Shown piece by piece: positions 35,837 through 44,791 of a stretch of 64,000 nt of DNA. The position numbers and the translations under genes are program-made. The notes under the pieces are model-generated. The model ran no database searches and was not told the origin of the DNA. It saw only the letters and a program-made list of their open reading frames with translations. The DNA lies in the NCBI RefSeq assembly GCF_014274685.1, contig NZ_CP060393.1, positions 124,001-188,000 on the forward strand, given 5' to 3'. This stretch comes from Edaphobacter sp. 4G125. Lineage in GTDB: Bacteria > Acidobacteriota > Terriglobia > Terriglobales > Acidobacteriaceae. Each line of letters opens with the position of its first letter. Position 1 is the first letter of the stretch.

Positions 35837-36271
35837 CTCGATTAGGAAAAACCTTTGATTTAGGCTGCGTCGACATGTTTCGGGAGTCATCCCCTCCGGG
35901 AAATTAAAGGTTAAACAACTCCTCAATCTCGTGTCATTTCGACCGAAGCTGACGCCGTCAGGCGACAGCGAAGTGGAGAAACCCGCTTCTCTATCGATTC
36001 TTCTCTTCCATCACAATTTGTCGAGGCGCCCACGGTCGAGCTTCGTTAAGGGCATGGCTTTTGAGCCTGTCCTGAGCGCAGTCGAAGGATGCCGCAAAAA
36101 TGTTCAGCACAGGAAGGGCTTTGGAAGGTATTGAAAAATCACCTGTTTTGTTAAGAGCATGGCTTTAGCCATGCCGCAAAGTTCAGTACTGGAAAGGGGC
36201 TTTAGCCCCTGAGGGCCAGAGCTTCTCTAAATCTCCTGTGGATTCGTTACTTCTGATACCTTCAAGGCACA
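35837..36271. repeat. Intergenic stretch with palindromic repeat units
   Basis: This 435 bp gap holds no gene. GTCATTTCGACCGAAGC at about 35933 starts one repeat type, with GTGGAGAAACCCGC at about 35972. A unit at 36049-36118 runs from GGGCATGGCTTT through CCTGAGCGCAGTCGAAGG to AAGGGCTTT. A shorter unit at 36157-36210 has the same ends without the inner segment: hairpin GCATGGCT-TT-AGCCATGC (36157-36174), a linker with GTTCAGTACTGG, and hairpin AGGGGCT-TT-AGCCCCT (36195-36210). A related unit in reverse orientation lies near 51.3 kb. Confidence 0.75.
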
Positions 36272-37138
36272 ATGATTCGTACGTTTCGCTTCACCGCTCT
36301 TCTGTCCGTTCTCGCCGTATCGCTAGTCCATGCTCAGACCAAGCCTCCGGCGTATACTCCTGCGGAACAGGCCGTCGTCGATCAGCTCAAGACACTCCGT
36401 TCGGTGCCTGATTCGCAACGAGGACAGAAGACCACGGATCTCGCTCTCCAGATTCGCTCTCTTCCTTCCACACCCAACAAACTGCGCCTGGCTGTGGGGC
36501 TGACTCATCTCTCCACAGAGGGCGACTTCGGCCGCCAGACACTTCAATCCGTCGCCGATACTCTTGCCTCCACCCTGACAGCCAATCCGCTTCCTCCGGC
36601 TAAAAATGGTGGCCCCGCCTCACCTTATCTCGATCTGGCAAAGCTCGTTCGGTACGAACACGTCACCACGAGCCTCAACGACCCACAGTACGCCCAGGCC
36701 ATGACCCAGTTGACTGCCGAAGAGACTGAGATCGAAAAGGCCGACTTCACCTTGAACGATCTCAACGGCAAGCCCTGGACCCTGTCTTCTCTTCGCGGCA
36801 AAGTTGTTCTGGTCAACTTTTGGGCCACCTGGTGCCCGCCCTGCCGCAAAGAGATGCCCGATCTCGATGCCCTGGCGCATAAGTTCAAATCGAAGGGCCT
36901 TGTCATCCTCTCCATTAGCGACGAGGACGCTCCTAAGGTCAGTTCCTATATCTCGGCACACAATATCCGCTATCCGATCCTGCTCGACCCCGGCCGCAAG
37001 GTCACCGAGAGCTTCCATGTCGATGGCATTCCCAAGAGCTTCGTCTTCAATCGCGAGGGCAAGCTGGTGGCTCAATCCATCGACATGCGCACACGCGGAC
37101 AGTTCCTCCAGATGCTCGCCGCCGCCGATCTGAAGTAA
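36272..37138 (+). CDS. Exported TlpA/ResA-like thioredoxin-fold protein
   Basis: The 288-residue product has a signal peptide (MIRTFRFTALLSVLAVSLVHAQ), a helical N-terminal region of unknown role (residues 25-150) and a C-terminal thioredoxin domain: ADFTLNDLNGKPWTLSSLRGKVVLVNFWATWCPPC with Cys188 and Cys191, then IRYPILLDPGRKVTESFHVDGIPKSFVF containing the cis-Pro region. It should reduce disulphides in the periplasm, for example in cytochrome c maturation; the partner is unknown. The gene is flanked on both sides by repeat-bearing gaps. Confidence 0.85.
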   Translation: MIRTFRFTALLSVLAVSLVHAQTKPPAYTPAEQAVVDQLKTLRSVPDSQRGQKTTDLALQIRSLPSTPNKLRLAVGLTHLSTEGDFGRQTLQSVADTLASTLTANPLPPAKNGGPASPYLDLAKLVRYEHVTTSLNDPQYAQAMTQLTAEETEIEKADFTLNDLNGKPWTLSSLRGKVVLVNFWATWCPPCRKEMPDLDALAHKFKSKGLVILSISDEDAPKVSSYISAHNIRYPILLDPGRKVTESFHVDGIPKSFVFNREGKLVAQSIDMRTRGQFLQMLAAADLK

Positions 37139-37154
37139 TTACTTCCACTACTCC

Positions 37155-37204
37155 CACAGTGTCATTCCGACCGAGCGCGAAGCGCGAGTGGAGGAATCCC
37201 CGCA
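37155..37204. repeat. Copy of the GTCATTYCGACCGA intergenic repeat
   Basis: GTCATTCCGACCGAGCG followed by GCGAAGCGCGAGTGGAGG and AATCCCCGC matches the unit at about 35933 in word order (GTCATTTCGACCGAAGC ... GTGGAGAAACCCGC). It sits just after the thioredoxin gene. Confidence 0.55.
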
Positions 37205-37308
37205 TTTAATCCCTTGTCAAGCTCAAAACCACCCTAACCACCACAAACCAAAGCACATCTGGATTGCAGATCCTCCCTCTTCCTTTTGCTACACTTAAAT
37301 CAGCAGCG

Positions 37309-37336
37309 AAAACCCCGGGCATCTGCCCGGGGTTTT
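37309..37336. terminator. Strong bidirectional hairpin terminator
   Basis: Arms AAAACCCCGGGC and GCCCGGGGTTTT pair perfectly over 12 bp around an ATCT loop. The A and T runs at the two ends give a T tract on either strand, so it can stop both the thioredoxin gene from the left and the DPP-IV-like gene from the right. It is also the hairpin end of the non-coding element at 37309-37405. Confidence 0.8.
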
Positions 37337-37405
37337 CATTTAGGCCCGGTAAGTCCGAACCTAACCGACATGGATTGAATACTTTGCACAAAAACAGGGG
37401 AGGGG
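37309..37405 (-). repeat. GCAAARTATTSR non-coding element, copy C
   Basis: Read on the minus strand, just after the DPP-IV-like stop codon, the order is: CCCCTCCCCTG, a T run, GTGCAAAGTATTCAA (37374-37388), GGTTAGGTTCGGACTT, then the CCCCGGGC hairpin. The same order is found near 49.4 and 52.6 kb, where the first word recurs once or twice more. No reading frame explains the conservation. Confidence 0.65.
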
Positions 37406-37408
37406 ACC

Positions 37409-39808
37409 CTACGGCTCAGTCCCTCCCGGCCCATGAAGAATCGTCTGCTCCTGGTCCCACGGCATCATCTCGTACTCCTTCGGAGGAGTTTCGCCCGCAA
37501 GATAGCGTACGAAGTAGTCCCATCGCCGCCGGGTCATATACGGTGTCGCTGCTCCATAGCCATGCGCTACGTTCGGAATCAGCAATAGATCGAAGTCCTT
37601 ATTGGCTTTGATCAATGCATCAACCACCAGCAGCGTATTGTTCATGGGGACGTTATCGTCCATCGTGCCGTGCGCCAGCAGAAGATGCCCCTTCAGGTTC
37701 TTGGCGTAGTTCTGGTTGGCCTGGCTGTCGTAGTTGCTCGTGCCGTCGGGATTCTTCACCTCAAGTCCGGCCCACTTCTCTGCCCAGTCGTCCTCGTAGT
37801 CGCGCTGATCGTGATTGCCGCTCTCAGCGATCCCGACCTTGAAGAAGTCCGGATACTTGAACATCGCTGCTGCCGTCGCATTGCCTCCACCGGAGTGACC
37901 GTAGATTCCCACCTTATCGATGTCGATCCACGGGAACCTCGACGCCAGCTCCTTCATCCCGGCCATCTGGTCAGGAATCGTGTTGTCGCCAAGATTCGCG
38001 TAGTAGTACTCGTGGAAGGCCTTCGACCTCCACGGAGTCCCCATGCCGTCGATGCAGACGACAATAAATCCCAGCTCGGCCAGCGACTGCATATCGCGGT
38101 GCGCCGCAGAAAAACTTCGGCTGCCGCATGAACCCGTCTGCGGCCCCGGATAAACGTTGTTCACAATTGGGTACTTCTTTGTGGAATCGAAGTTCGTCGG
38201 CTTGAACAGAAAGCCATAGAGGTCCGTCTTGCCATCGCGAGACTTCACTGTAATCGGAGTCAGCGGAACCCAACCTGCGGCGCGTAACCGTGTGATGTCC
38301 TGCTTCGTGACTTCGAACGCAAGATCGCCATCCGTCTTCCGTACGACCGTCGTCTGCGGCTCCGTTGGCGTGGAAGCAACGTCAATGAAGTACTTCCCGT
38401 CGGGAGAAGCTGACACCTCGTGGTCTGCATCCTCCGGAGTCAGCAGCTTCATCCCACTGCCGTCGAACCGAATGCTGTAGTAGTGGCGGAAGTAGGGATC
38501 GCGCCCCTTCTCCTTGCCTACGCCGAGGAAGTACAGCGTGCGCTCGGCAGCGTTCACCAACAGCACCTGGGTTACGTTGCCTTCGCCGTGCGTGATCTGG
38601 TTCTTCAGCTTGCCGGTCTTGCCGTCGTAGAGATACATCTGGCCCCAACCATCGCGCTCGCTAAACCACAGCACCTCATCGGTGCCCCACAGATACTTCC
38701 AGTTCACGCGATCGTTTCCGCTCTCAAAGAACTTCGGGGCCGTCTCGGTCATCACCTCGCGCACATCGCCGCTCTCAGCGTTCGCCACGCGAAGCCACTC
38801 CTGCTTGTGATCGCGCGAGGTCGAAACAAATGCAAGCTGTTTGCTGTCGTCGCTCCACTGCACGTCGTCCCACCCTCCGTTGCAGCTCACGTCATCGCAG
38901 ATCGTTGAACGGTGATGGTCAGGTGGCATCTTCAAGCGAATCACCTTGCGCGTGTCCACATCAATCACTACGCGCTCGATCATCGTCACGTTCTCATCGC
39001 CAACCAACGGATACTTCCATGCCTGGAGCTGTGGATGACGATTCGTCACCGGAACCAGATACATCTCACCCACTTTGCGCTGGTCCTGCTGAAAGGTCGC
39101 GATCTTCTTCGAGTCCGGCGACCACAACACGATGGGACGATCGCTGTGCTGCCATCCTGCATTGTCAGTCGCGTATCCAAAGTCTTTTACACCATCGGTT
39201 GTAAGCTGCATCTCTTGCCCAGTCGCTGTATCGCGTGTCCACAGATTCCAGTCGCGAATGAAGACCGCTTCTTTACCATCGGGGGAGAGCTCAACTGGGG
39301 CTGTTGGGCCTCTGCGTGTAGCGCGAGGACCTGGAGCTACCGCTCCTGCCTTATCGGTCGAAGCGCATACCCCTGCACCACTCAAATCGCAACGCCAGTG
39401 CCTCGATCCGGTGGCAAGCGCTACAACCTTATCGCTCTCTGAAAGAGAGAACTCTGTGATTGGCAAATGATGCGAATTCAATTGCTCCTTCGGCTTCATC
39501 GCCGTTTGCAGAGCGACTGCCAGTTTTACATGATCGAATGCTGGTCCTTTGGTCTTCCTCTCTGGATCAACCAGGACGAATGTCGTTCCTTCAGCAGTAT
39601 GGTCGCGATACCAGAAGCGTCCATCGCTCAGCCACACCGGATGCTCCACTGTATGGTCGACCAGAGGATTGACGTTGTAGTTCATAAACCGCTCGGCCCG
39701 CGCATAGTCCTCGAAGGTCAGCTGCCTTCCCTGTTGAGCGGTTCCCGCCATGCTCAACGACGCCAATAAGACTCCAGCCGTGACACACTTCATCCTTCCC
39801 GATGCCAT
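37409..39808 (-). CDS. Exported dipeptidyl peptidase IV-like S9 peptidase
   Basis: The 799-residue protein has an N-terminal signal (MKCVTAGVLLASLSMAGTAQQ after five residues), the DPP-IV N-terminal propeller (residues about 80-530, with VELSPDGKEAVFIRDWNLW, WSPDSKKIATFQQDQRKVGEMYLV) and a peptidase S9 domain. Catalytic residues: Ser639 in GHSGGG, Asp near 717 in HGTMDDNVP and His749 in NVAHGYG. It should release N-terminal dipeptides in the periplasm. The ATG at 39808 has AAGGAGAG seven bases upstream. The last residues are encoded next to a repeat element and terminator hairpin. Confidence 0.87.
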   Translation of the reverse strand: MASGRMKCVTAGVLLASLSMAGTAQQGRQLTFEDYARAERFMNYNVNPLVDHTVEHPVWLSDGRFWYRDHTAEGTTFVLVDPERKTKGPAFDHVKLAVALQTAMKPKEQLNSHHLPITEFSLSESDKVVALATGSRHWRCDLSGAGVCASTDKAGAVAPGPRATRRGPTAPVELSPDGKEAVFIRDWNLWTRDTATGQEMQLTTDGVKDFGYATDNAGWQHSDRPIVLWSPDSKKIATFQQDQRKVGEMYLVPVTNRHPQLQAWKYPLVGDENVTMIERVVIDVDTRKVIRLKMPPDHHRSTICDDVSCNGGWDDVQWSDDSKQLAFVSTSRDHKQEWLRVANAESGDVREVMTETAPKFFESGNDRVNWKYLWGTDEVLWFSERDGWGQMYLYDGKTGKLKNQITHGEGNVTQVLLVNAAERTLYFLGVGKEKGRDPYFRHYYSIRFDGSGMKLLTPEDADHEVSASPDGKYFIDVASTPTEPQTTVVRKTDGDLAFEVTKQDITRLRAAGWVPLTPITVKSRDGKTDLYGFLFKPTNFDSTKKYPIVNNVYPGPQTGSCGSRSFSAAHRDMQSLAELGFIVVCIDGMGTPWRSKAFHEYYYANLGDNTIPDQMAGMKELASRFPWIDIDKVGIYGHSGGGNATAAAMFKYPDFFKVGIAESGNHDQRDYEDDWAEKWAGLEVKNPDGTSNYDSQANQNYAKNLKGHLLLAHGTMDDNVPMNNTLLVVDALIKANKDFDLLLIPNVAHGYGAATPYMTRRRWDYFVRYLAGETPPKEYEMMPWDQEQTILHGPGGTEP

Positions 39809-40045
39809 GCATCTCTCCTTCTTCGGGTCCAGCAGTTACAGGGGTGTTTCATTTTACGTCGATGTTACAAGAAACAGGAGATAAGATAGTTTCATAGTCG
39901 ATTGTTGCTCTCTCGCGGTTACACACCTGATTTGCCAGACAGTACATCTTCTAGATATCACTTTCCGTAGCGCTTTTCATGATGGCGAACAGATAACCTC
40001 GAACACTCTTGACGGCTTGCAGCCTTCTCCCCCTGGAGTGCAGAT

Positions 40046-41224
40046 TTGAAGACTCAGATTCTCCACAAACATTACACCGCCCTGGATGGCCTGCGTGGGC
40101 TCGCTATTCTTATGGTGTTCTGCCGTCATGCCTTTCTGACAACCCACCTGCATTCTCTGCCTACACGAATTGTTGCGTGGCTTGGAACCGGCGGATGGCT
40201 TGGTGTCGATCTCTTCTTCGTGCTTTCAGGCTTCCTGATCACAGGGATTCTTATCGATTCCCTTGGCTCGAACCGGTTTTACAAGAATTTTTACATTCGC
40301 CGATCGCTGAGAATCTTCCCTCTCTTCTACGGTGTTCTACTGCTCTGCTGGATCCTGACTCCTGTTCTGCATCTGCAATGGAAACCGGGGCATCTTTCTT
40401 ATCTTTTCTATTGCCAGAACATCATGACGAATCTCGACCCCTCCCTGACCTCCGTTCCTCCTGCGTTGAATCTGGAACACTTCTGGTCGCTGGCCGTGGA
40501 GGAGCAGTTTTATATGATCTGGCCGTTCATGATCGTTATGCTGCATGAGCCCAGACGGATCATGCGATTCTGCGTTTCGATGATAGGCCTCTCTCTGCTG
40601 CTGCGTTGTGTCCTGCTGTGGATGTATCCCTCGGATACGACAATCGAGTGGATCTACAAAGAGCTTCCGACGCATGCCGATGGACTTCTTATCGGAGCAT
40701 TTCTTGCGGCCGGTCTACGGACCTGGAAGCATGAGGAGCTTTTATCCCGTTTCCGATGGCCCACGTATGCATCTGCCATCGGCGCAATTGCCATCGTTGC
40801 AATTACACGTCGGCTCGACTTTCACTCCTATCTGATGTCCTCGATTGGATACACCATTTCCGCCATCCTCTTCTCGTCCTTGCTCCTGAACTGCGTACTC
40901 CCTTCGACCAGGGCCTATCGCATATTCAGTCTGCCTGGACTTCGCTTTTTTGGCCGCTACAGTTACGGAATTTACGTCTACCACTTGCTCTTCAGTCCGC
41001 TTCTGACACTGATGCTGCACTGGTTGCAGGCACGAACTTCGCAAGCTGTAGGCGCCGCGTTGTATCTTTCGCTTTGGTTTGGGCTTTCGGTTACGATCGC
41101 CATGCTCAGCTATAAGTACTTCGAATCACCCTTGCTGAGATTGAAGGATCGATTTGCTCCACCAGAGAACAGGCCCCTCAATCCGTCGATAGACGGTCTG
41201 GCACGCGAGTCCGCACTGCAATAA
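40046..41224 (+). CDS. Membrane acyltransferase, OafA/acyltransferase-3 type
   Basis: The 392-residue protein shows the acyltransferase-3 signature: YTALDGLRGLAILMVFCRHAF at the N-terminus with the catalytic-type RxxxH (Arg and His), GWLGVDLFFVLSGFLITGIL, FYKNFYIRRSLRIFPLFYGVL and HFWSLAVEEQFYMIWPF, plus about ten membrane helices. It probably adds acyl groups to surface polysaccharide or LPS. The start is TTG at 40046 with GGAG seven bases upstream; the first in-frame ATG would cut away the conserved LDGLRG motif, so the TTG start is well supported. Confidence 0.87.
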   Translation: MKTQILHKHYTALDGLRGLAILMVFCRHAFLTTHLHSLPTRIVAWLGTGGWLGVDLFFVLSGFLITGILIDSLGSNRFYKNFYIRRSLRIFPLFYGVLLLCWILTPVLHLQWKPGHLSYLFYCQNIMTNLDPSLTSVPPALNLEHFWSLAVEEQFYMIWPFMIVMLHEPRRIMRFCVSMIGLSLLLRCVLLWMYPSDTTIEWIYKELPTHADGLLIGAFLAAGLRTWKHEELLSRFRWPTYASAIGAIAIVAITRRLDFHSYLMSSIGYTISAILFSSLLLNCVLPSTRAYRIFSLPGLRFFGRYSYGIYVYHLLFSPLLTLMLHWLQARTSQAVGAALYLSLWFGLSVTIAMLSYKYFESPLLRLKDRFAPPENRPLNPSIDGLARESALQ

Positions 41225-41262
41225 CATCGGGCCCCCATTTATTGATTCATCGAGGTGCTCAA

Positions 41263-42027
41263 TTAACCTGCATCCTCTTCCGCTTTGATTTTCCAAAGCA
41301 TCTGACGCAGTACGCCCATCCATACCGGAACATCGGCAGCCTGGAGCCCCATACGCAGTACCAGACGCCGTATCTGCTCCTCGCTACAGTTCGACGGATG
41401 TCTGCGCGTGTACTCCGATACCTCGAGCACTCTACGGAAGAGCTCTACGAAGCGTTCCACTTCTTCAGCGCGAGCCGATTCGCGAATCCCTTTAGCTGCA
41501 TAGACTCCCTCAGTCCGCACCAGCTCATACAGACACACCGCAACCGCCTGCCCAAGGTTCATCGACGGGTGACGCATCTCCTCTTGCTGGTGCATAGGAA
41601 TTGTCAGCAAACAGTGGCAGTAACTCAGCTCTTCATTGCTCAGCCCCGTCTTCTCGGAGCCAAACAACAACGCAACGTGACCATCCTGGTTGGCAACTTC
41701 TTCTAGGATCTTGTTTGTGGCCTCTGACAGCGCATAGAGCGGATGTTCCAACGCTCGCTCACCGACAGCAGTTGTTCCTACAACCAGCGTGCAATCTGCG
41801 ATAGCTTCGGCCACAGTGATAAAACTCTCTGCCGATGTCAGGATCTCTACAGCGTCCACTGCAGAACGTGCCGCCTCTAAAGGAGGTGCATATTCGCTAA
41901 CAATACGCAGATGGCGAAAGCCAAAATCGTGCATCGCTCGTGCGACTGCACCTATGTTGTTCGGATTGCGCGCTCGTACCAGCACGACAACCACCCGGTC
42001 CAGAAGTTCAGGAGTCACATCAGCCAT
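41263..42027 (-). CDS. trmJ: tRNA/rRNA methyltransferase, TrmJ-like (SPOUT)
   Basis: The 254-residue product is a SPOUT methyltransferase of the TrmJ group: VVVLVRARNPNNIGAVARAMHDFGF at the start, VVGTTAVGERALEHPLYAL, VALLFGSEKTGLSNEELSYCHCLLTIPMHQQEEMRHPSMNLGQAVAVCLYEL with the knot motifs 2 and 3, and a helical C-terminal extension. TrmJ makes 2'-O-methylated nucleotide 32 in tRNAs. The ATG at 42027 is preferred over an in-frame TTG at 42039. It converges on the acyltransferase gene. Confidence 0.88.
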   Translation of the reverse strand: MADVTPELLDRVVVVLVRARNPNNIGAVARAMHDFGFRHLRIVSEYAPPLEAARSAVDAVEILTSAESFITVAEAIADCTLVVGTTAVGERALEHPLYALSEATNKILEEVANQDGHVALLFGSEKTGLSNEELSYCHCLLTIPMHQQEEMRHPSMNLGQAVAVCLYELVRTEGVYAAKGIRESARAEEVERFVELFRRVLEVSEYTRRHPSNCSEEQIRRLVLRMGLQAADVPVWMGVLRQMLWKIKAEEDAG

Positions 42028-42037
42028 TTTATGGGAC

Positions 42038-42069
42038 AAAAAAGCGGCTCGAGATTACCCTCGAGCCGC
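42038..42069 (-). terminator. Intrinsic terminator of the YXWGXW protein gene
   Basis: Arms GCGGCTCGAG and CTCGAGCCGC (42044-42069, six-base loop) are followed on the minus strand by six T residues (42043 down to 42038). It lies 18 bp after the stop codon of the YXWGXW protein gene and just before the trmJ start. Confidence 0.9.
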
Positions 42070-42086
42070 CATCTTTCGGGCTTATT

Positions 42087-43022
42087 CTAGCGACGTTCCC
42101 GTTCATTGTTATGCGTATCGCGGTTGATCTGTTGACTTGCGCGATTCTGCTCTCGGTTGACCTGCTGGCGTTCCGGCTGGGTCAGATGACCGCCGTTCGC
42201 CTGTCGATCAGCACGAACCTGCTGGTTGATATGGGTTTCGTTGCGCTCGATGTTGCTGGTCTCGTGTGGGGTAAGTTGACCAGAACGAACCCCATTCGCG
42301 ACCCGCTGCTGCTGCATGTTGCCGCGCTCCCCAACCCGAGACATCGCCATCGTCTGAGGACGCCCATGATTAGCCGAGGCAAGTTGCCCACGGTCGTTGC
42401 GCATCGCCTGCTCGTGCGACACCTGGTTTGAGGTGGGCTGGAAGCGACGTTCGTTGAAGGCCGTCTGTTCCTGAGCATTAGGACGCGCCTGGAGACCACC
42501 CTTGCCGCCGTTATAGCTCACGTGGTTGTTGACGTTATTCACTATGACGGTCTTGTTATAGACATTCGTCACCTTCGTGACATTGATATTGTTCACGGTG
42601 CGGTTGTAATAGAAGTTATTTCCATTCCAGTAGCCGCCGTGATATCCAACGCCGGTATATCCGAAGCCATAGTTCACACCACCATAGAAACCGATGTGTG
42701 GTCCCCAGTATCCGGCATGGAAGATATAGGCTCCGCCACTCCAGCCCCAATAACCGGGCGTCCAAAGCATTCCTGGCGCAGGCGCCATAACCCACACGCC
42801 GGGAACCCAGTAATATCCTTCAGGTCCCCAGGCCCAGTAGCCGGGAGTCCAGATATAACCTGCTCCAGGGCACATCGGCTGCGTGTAAACAGGAAGAACC
42901 GGGGGAGGCGTGTTCACCGAGATTCCAATTCCAATATTGACTGAGGCCATGGCTGCTGTAGGCAACGAAATAGCAACTGCAGTAGCCAGTAATATGGTGC
43001 GGACTTTCTTCAGGGAGAGCAT
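42087..43022 (-). CDS. Secreted YXWGXW-repeat protein
   Basis: The 311-residue protein starts with a signal peptide (MLSLKKVRTILLATAVAISLPTAAMAS). Residues about 52-105 hold aromatic repeats of the YXWGXW type (GYIWTPGYWAWGPEGYYWVPGVW, MLWTPGYWGWSGGAYIF, GYWGPHIGFYGG), then a Tyr/Asn-rich region (VNNINVTKVTNVYNKTVIVNNVNNHV). The C-terminal 60 residues hold a two-fold repeat: GQLTPHETSNIERNETHINQQ and GHLTQPERQQVNREQNRASQQ, each followed by a D-N segment. Such proteins are common in Acidobacteria; the role is unknown, possibly in the outer envelope. A strong terminator follows. Confidence 0.82.
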   Translation of the reverse strand: MLSLKKVRTILLATAVAISLPTAAMASVNIGIGISVNTPPPVLPVYTQPMCPGAGYIWTPGYWAWGPEGYYWVPGVWVMAPAPGMLWTPGYWGWSGGAYIFHAGYWGPHIGFYGGVNYGFGYTGVGYHGGYWNGNNFYYNRTVNNINVTKVTNVYNKTVIVNNVNNHVSYNGGKGGLQARPNAQEQTAFNERRFQPTSNQVSHEQAMRNDRGQLASANHGRPQTMAMSRVGERGNMQQQRVANGVRSGQLTPHETSNIERNETHINQQVRADRQANGGHLTQPERQQVNREQNRASQQINRDTHNNERERR

Positions 43023-43252
43023 CGTAGTAACTCCTTTAGAACATGCTGTTCAAAAAAAGGGACAGCTCAAAGTTCAGCGTTTGAGCGGGTCTTCTTGCGG
43101 CCCGTTCAGGAGACTTCCAGACGAATAAACCCATGTTGTCGCGCTAAGTTTTCTTAAACTTCAATTTCTACGTGCAACTCTTTTGGAAAAATTCCGTCGG
43201 TCACGGGCAACTCTTCCGTTGCATAGGCGCAGGAACAATCTCGCGCATCGCA

Positions 43253-44455
43253 TCAGTGAAGAGAGTGCAGTTCGTTGGAACCGGAAGAAAGAGATTTCAA
43301 CAGAGATTCCGGCTCCAGCACAATGCGATTACGCCCGGCTAATTTTGCCTCGTATAGTGCATGATCGGCACGACGCAGAGCGTCCTCCAGCGTGTCACCA
43401 GGATGAAGGATGGCAATTCCAAAGCTGGCCGTGAACCCCAAATTGTAGGGTCGTACAGGAATACTGAGAGCCGCCACACTCGAACGAAGACGTTCAGCGG
43501 TAATGACTGCATTCTCCCGGTTAGTGTTCGAGAGAACCACAATGAACTCCTCACCACCGAGCCTGGCCGCAAAATCATGACCACGCATCGCCGAGGTAAG
43601 AGCTTTAGCGACAGAACATAGAACGGTGTCTCCGGTCTCATGTCCATATTTGTCATTGATGTTTTTGAAATAATCGAGATCGATTGCCAATACGGCTAAT
43701 GGAGTTCCCTCTCGTCGACTTCGTCCAATTTCCCGCGTGGACTGATCTTCCATGCCACGTCGGTTCAACAGTCCAGTGAGAGAATCAGTTCGTGCAAGTA
43801 GCTCCTGATTGGCGTAGAGGCGGCTAGAGGTCATCCAGAAATAGCCCACCGGAATTCCAGCAATCAAAATATAAAAACCTAAAAAGCCGATGAGTTGCGA
43901 GGAAGAGGCGACAAAATAGTCCTGCGGTAGACCCCAGAAGATAATGCCGACACACCGAATCGATGTCATTATGCCAAAGACGACATAGAGCGCAGCGGTC
44001 GCGCCACAAGGTATTCGCACAGCATCGTCGGCATAACGAATCAACACATACGCGGTCATAGCTGCTATGCCGGCAAACGCCAGACTCATAAGCAGAGATC
44101 GTGCCATATAACTCGGATGGATATGTGTGTAGTACGCCAGTCCAATGCTGGTGGGAATGAAAAAAAAAGCTTCGAGCCAACCAGTACGAAAGCCCTTTTT
44201 GAGAAAGGCCATAAAACAATGATGAACAAGGAGGAGAGCAGCAATCAGCATCACATTGCTGAGCACTAGAACGAAGAAATCCGGGATATGCCCCTGCTGC
44301 ATCCGCAGCGCTGTACTCAAACCGCCGGTAGCGTATGCAATCGCCAATAAGAGGAACTGACGAAAGCGCTTATGGTGGAAGGCAATGACCGATAACCCGA
44401 GCGTACACCCAGCGAGCAAAAATATGTTGACGTACAGGATGGTGCGGACATCCAT
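43253..44455 (-). CDS. Membrane-bound diguanylate cyclase
   Basis: The 400-residue protein has six to seven helices in residues 1-215 (VNIFLLAGCTLGLSVIAF ... LIGFLGFYILIAGIPVGYFWM), similar in layout to MASE-type sensor domains. The GGDEF domain follows: TDSLTGLLNRRG, VLAIDLDYFKNINDKYGHETGD, and the active site GGEEF at residues 300-304. An RxxD inhibitory site (RGHD, residues 291-294) lies five residues before it, so product inhibition is expected. It makes cyclic di-GMP in response to an unknown signal at the membrane. It is a single gene. Confidence 0.92.
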   Translation of the reverse strand: MDVRTILYVNIFLLAGCTLGLSVIAFHHKRFRQFLLLAIAYATGGLSTALRMQQGHIPDFFVLVLSNVMLIAALLLVHHCFMAFLKKGFRTGWLEAFFFIPTSIGLAYYTHIHPSYMARSLLMSLAFAGIAAMTAYVLIRYADDAVRIPCGATAALYVVFGIMTSIRCVGIIFWGLPQDYFVASSSQLIGFLGFYILIAGIPVGYFWMTSSRLYANQELLARTDSLTGLLNRRGMEDQSTREIGRSRREGTPLAVLAIDLDYFKNINDKYGHETGDTVLCSVAKALTSAMRGHDFAARLGGEEFIVVLSNTNRENAVITAERLRSSVAALSIPVRPYNLGFTASFGIAILHPGDTLEDALRRADHALYEAKLAGRNRIVLEPESLLKSLSSGSNELHSLH

Positions 44456-44528
44456 CGAATCTGCCAGGGCCCCGATCGAATTCTAAAACGGTGGAATCAG
44501 TATATGCTTCGCGGTTCTCCGACTATAA

Positions 44529-44747
44529 ATGAAGTTATTCCAGATCTTTGAAAGCGCTTATTCCGGAGTTCTGCTGCTTATCGTGGTACTGACGATTGCC
44601 TGTCTCTGTCTGAAAGCCGTACGGCGAACCCGCATGGAAGTGGTCGAGCGCTCGATATATGAAACGCGACAGAGCTCTCATAACACGATAAGAGTCTTGT
44701 TTTCAGATTCTCTGCAGGGTTCGACTGAGCTATTATGCCAGCGTTGA
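44529..44747 (+). CDS. Possible small membrane protein
   Basis: A 72-residue frame starts MKLFQIFESAYSGVLLLIVVLTIACLCLKAV, one plausible helix, then a basic stretch (RRTRMEV). There is no clear ribosome binding site before the ATG at 44529. It occupies most of the 360 bp gap between the diguanylate cyclase and alcohol dehydrogenase genes. It could be a real small protein, or chance. Confidence 0.3.
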   Translation: MKLFQIFESAYSGVLLLIVVLTIACLCLKAVRRTRMEVVERSIYETRQSSHNTIRVLFSDSLQGSTELLCQR

Positions 44748-44791
44748 TCGAATGTCGTATAACGCAGAAGCAACGGGCTCAGCAGTTCATT

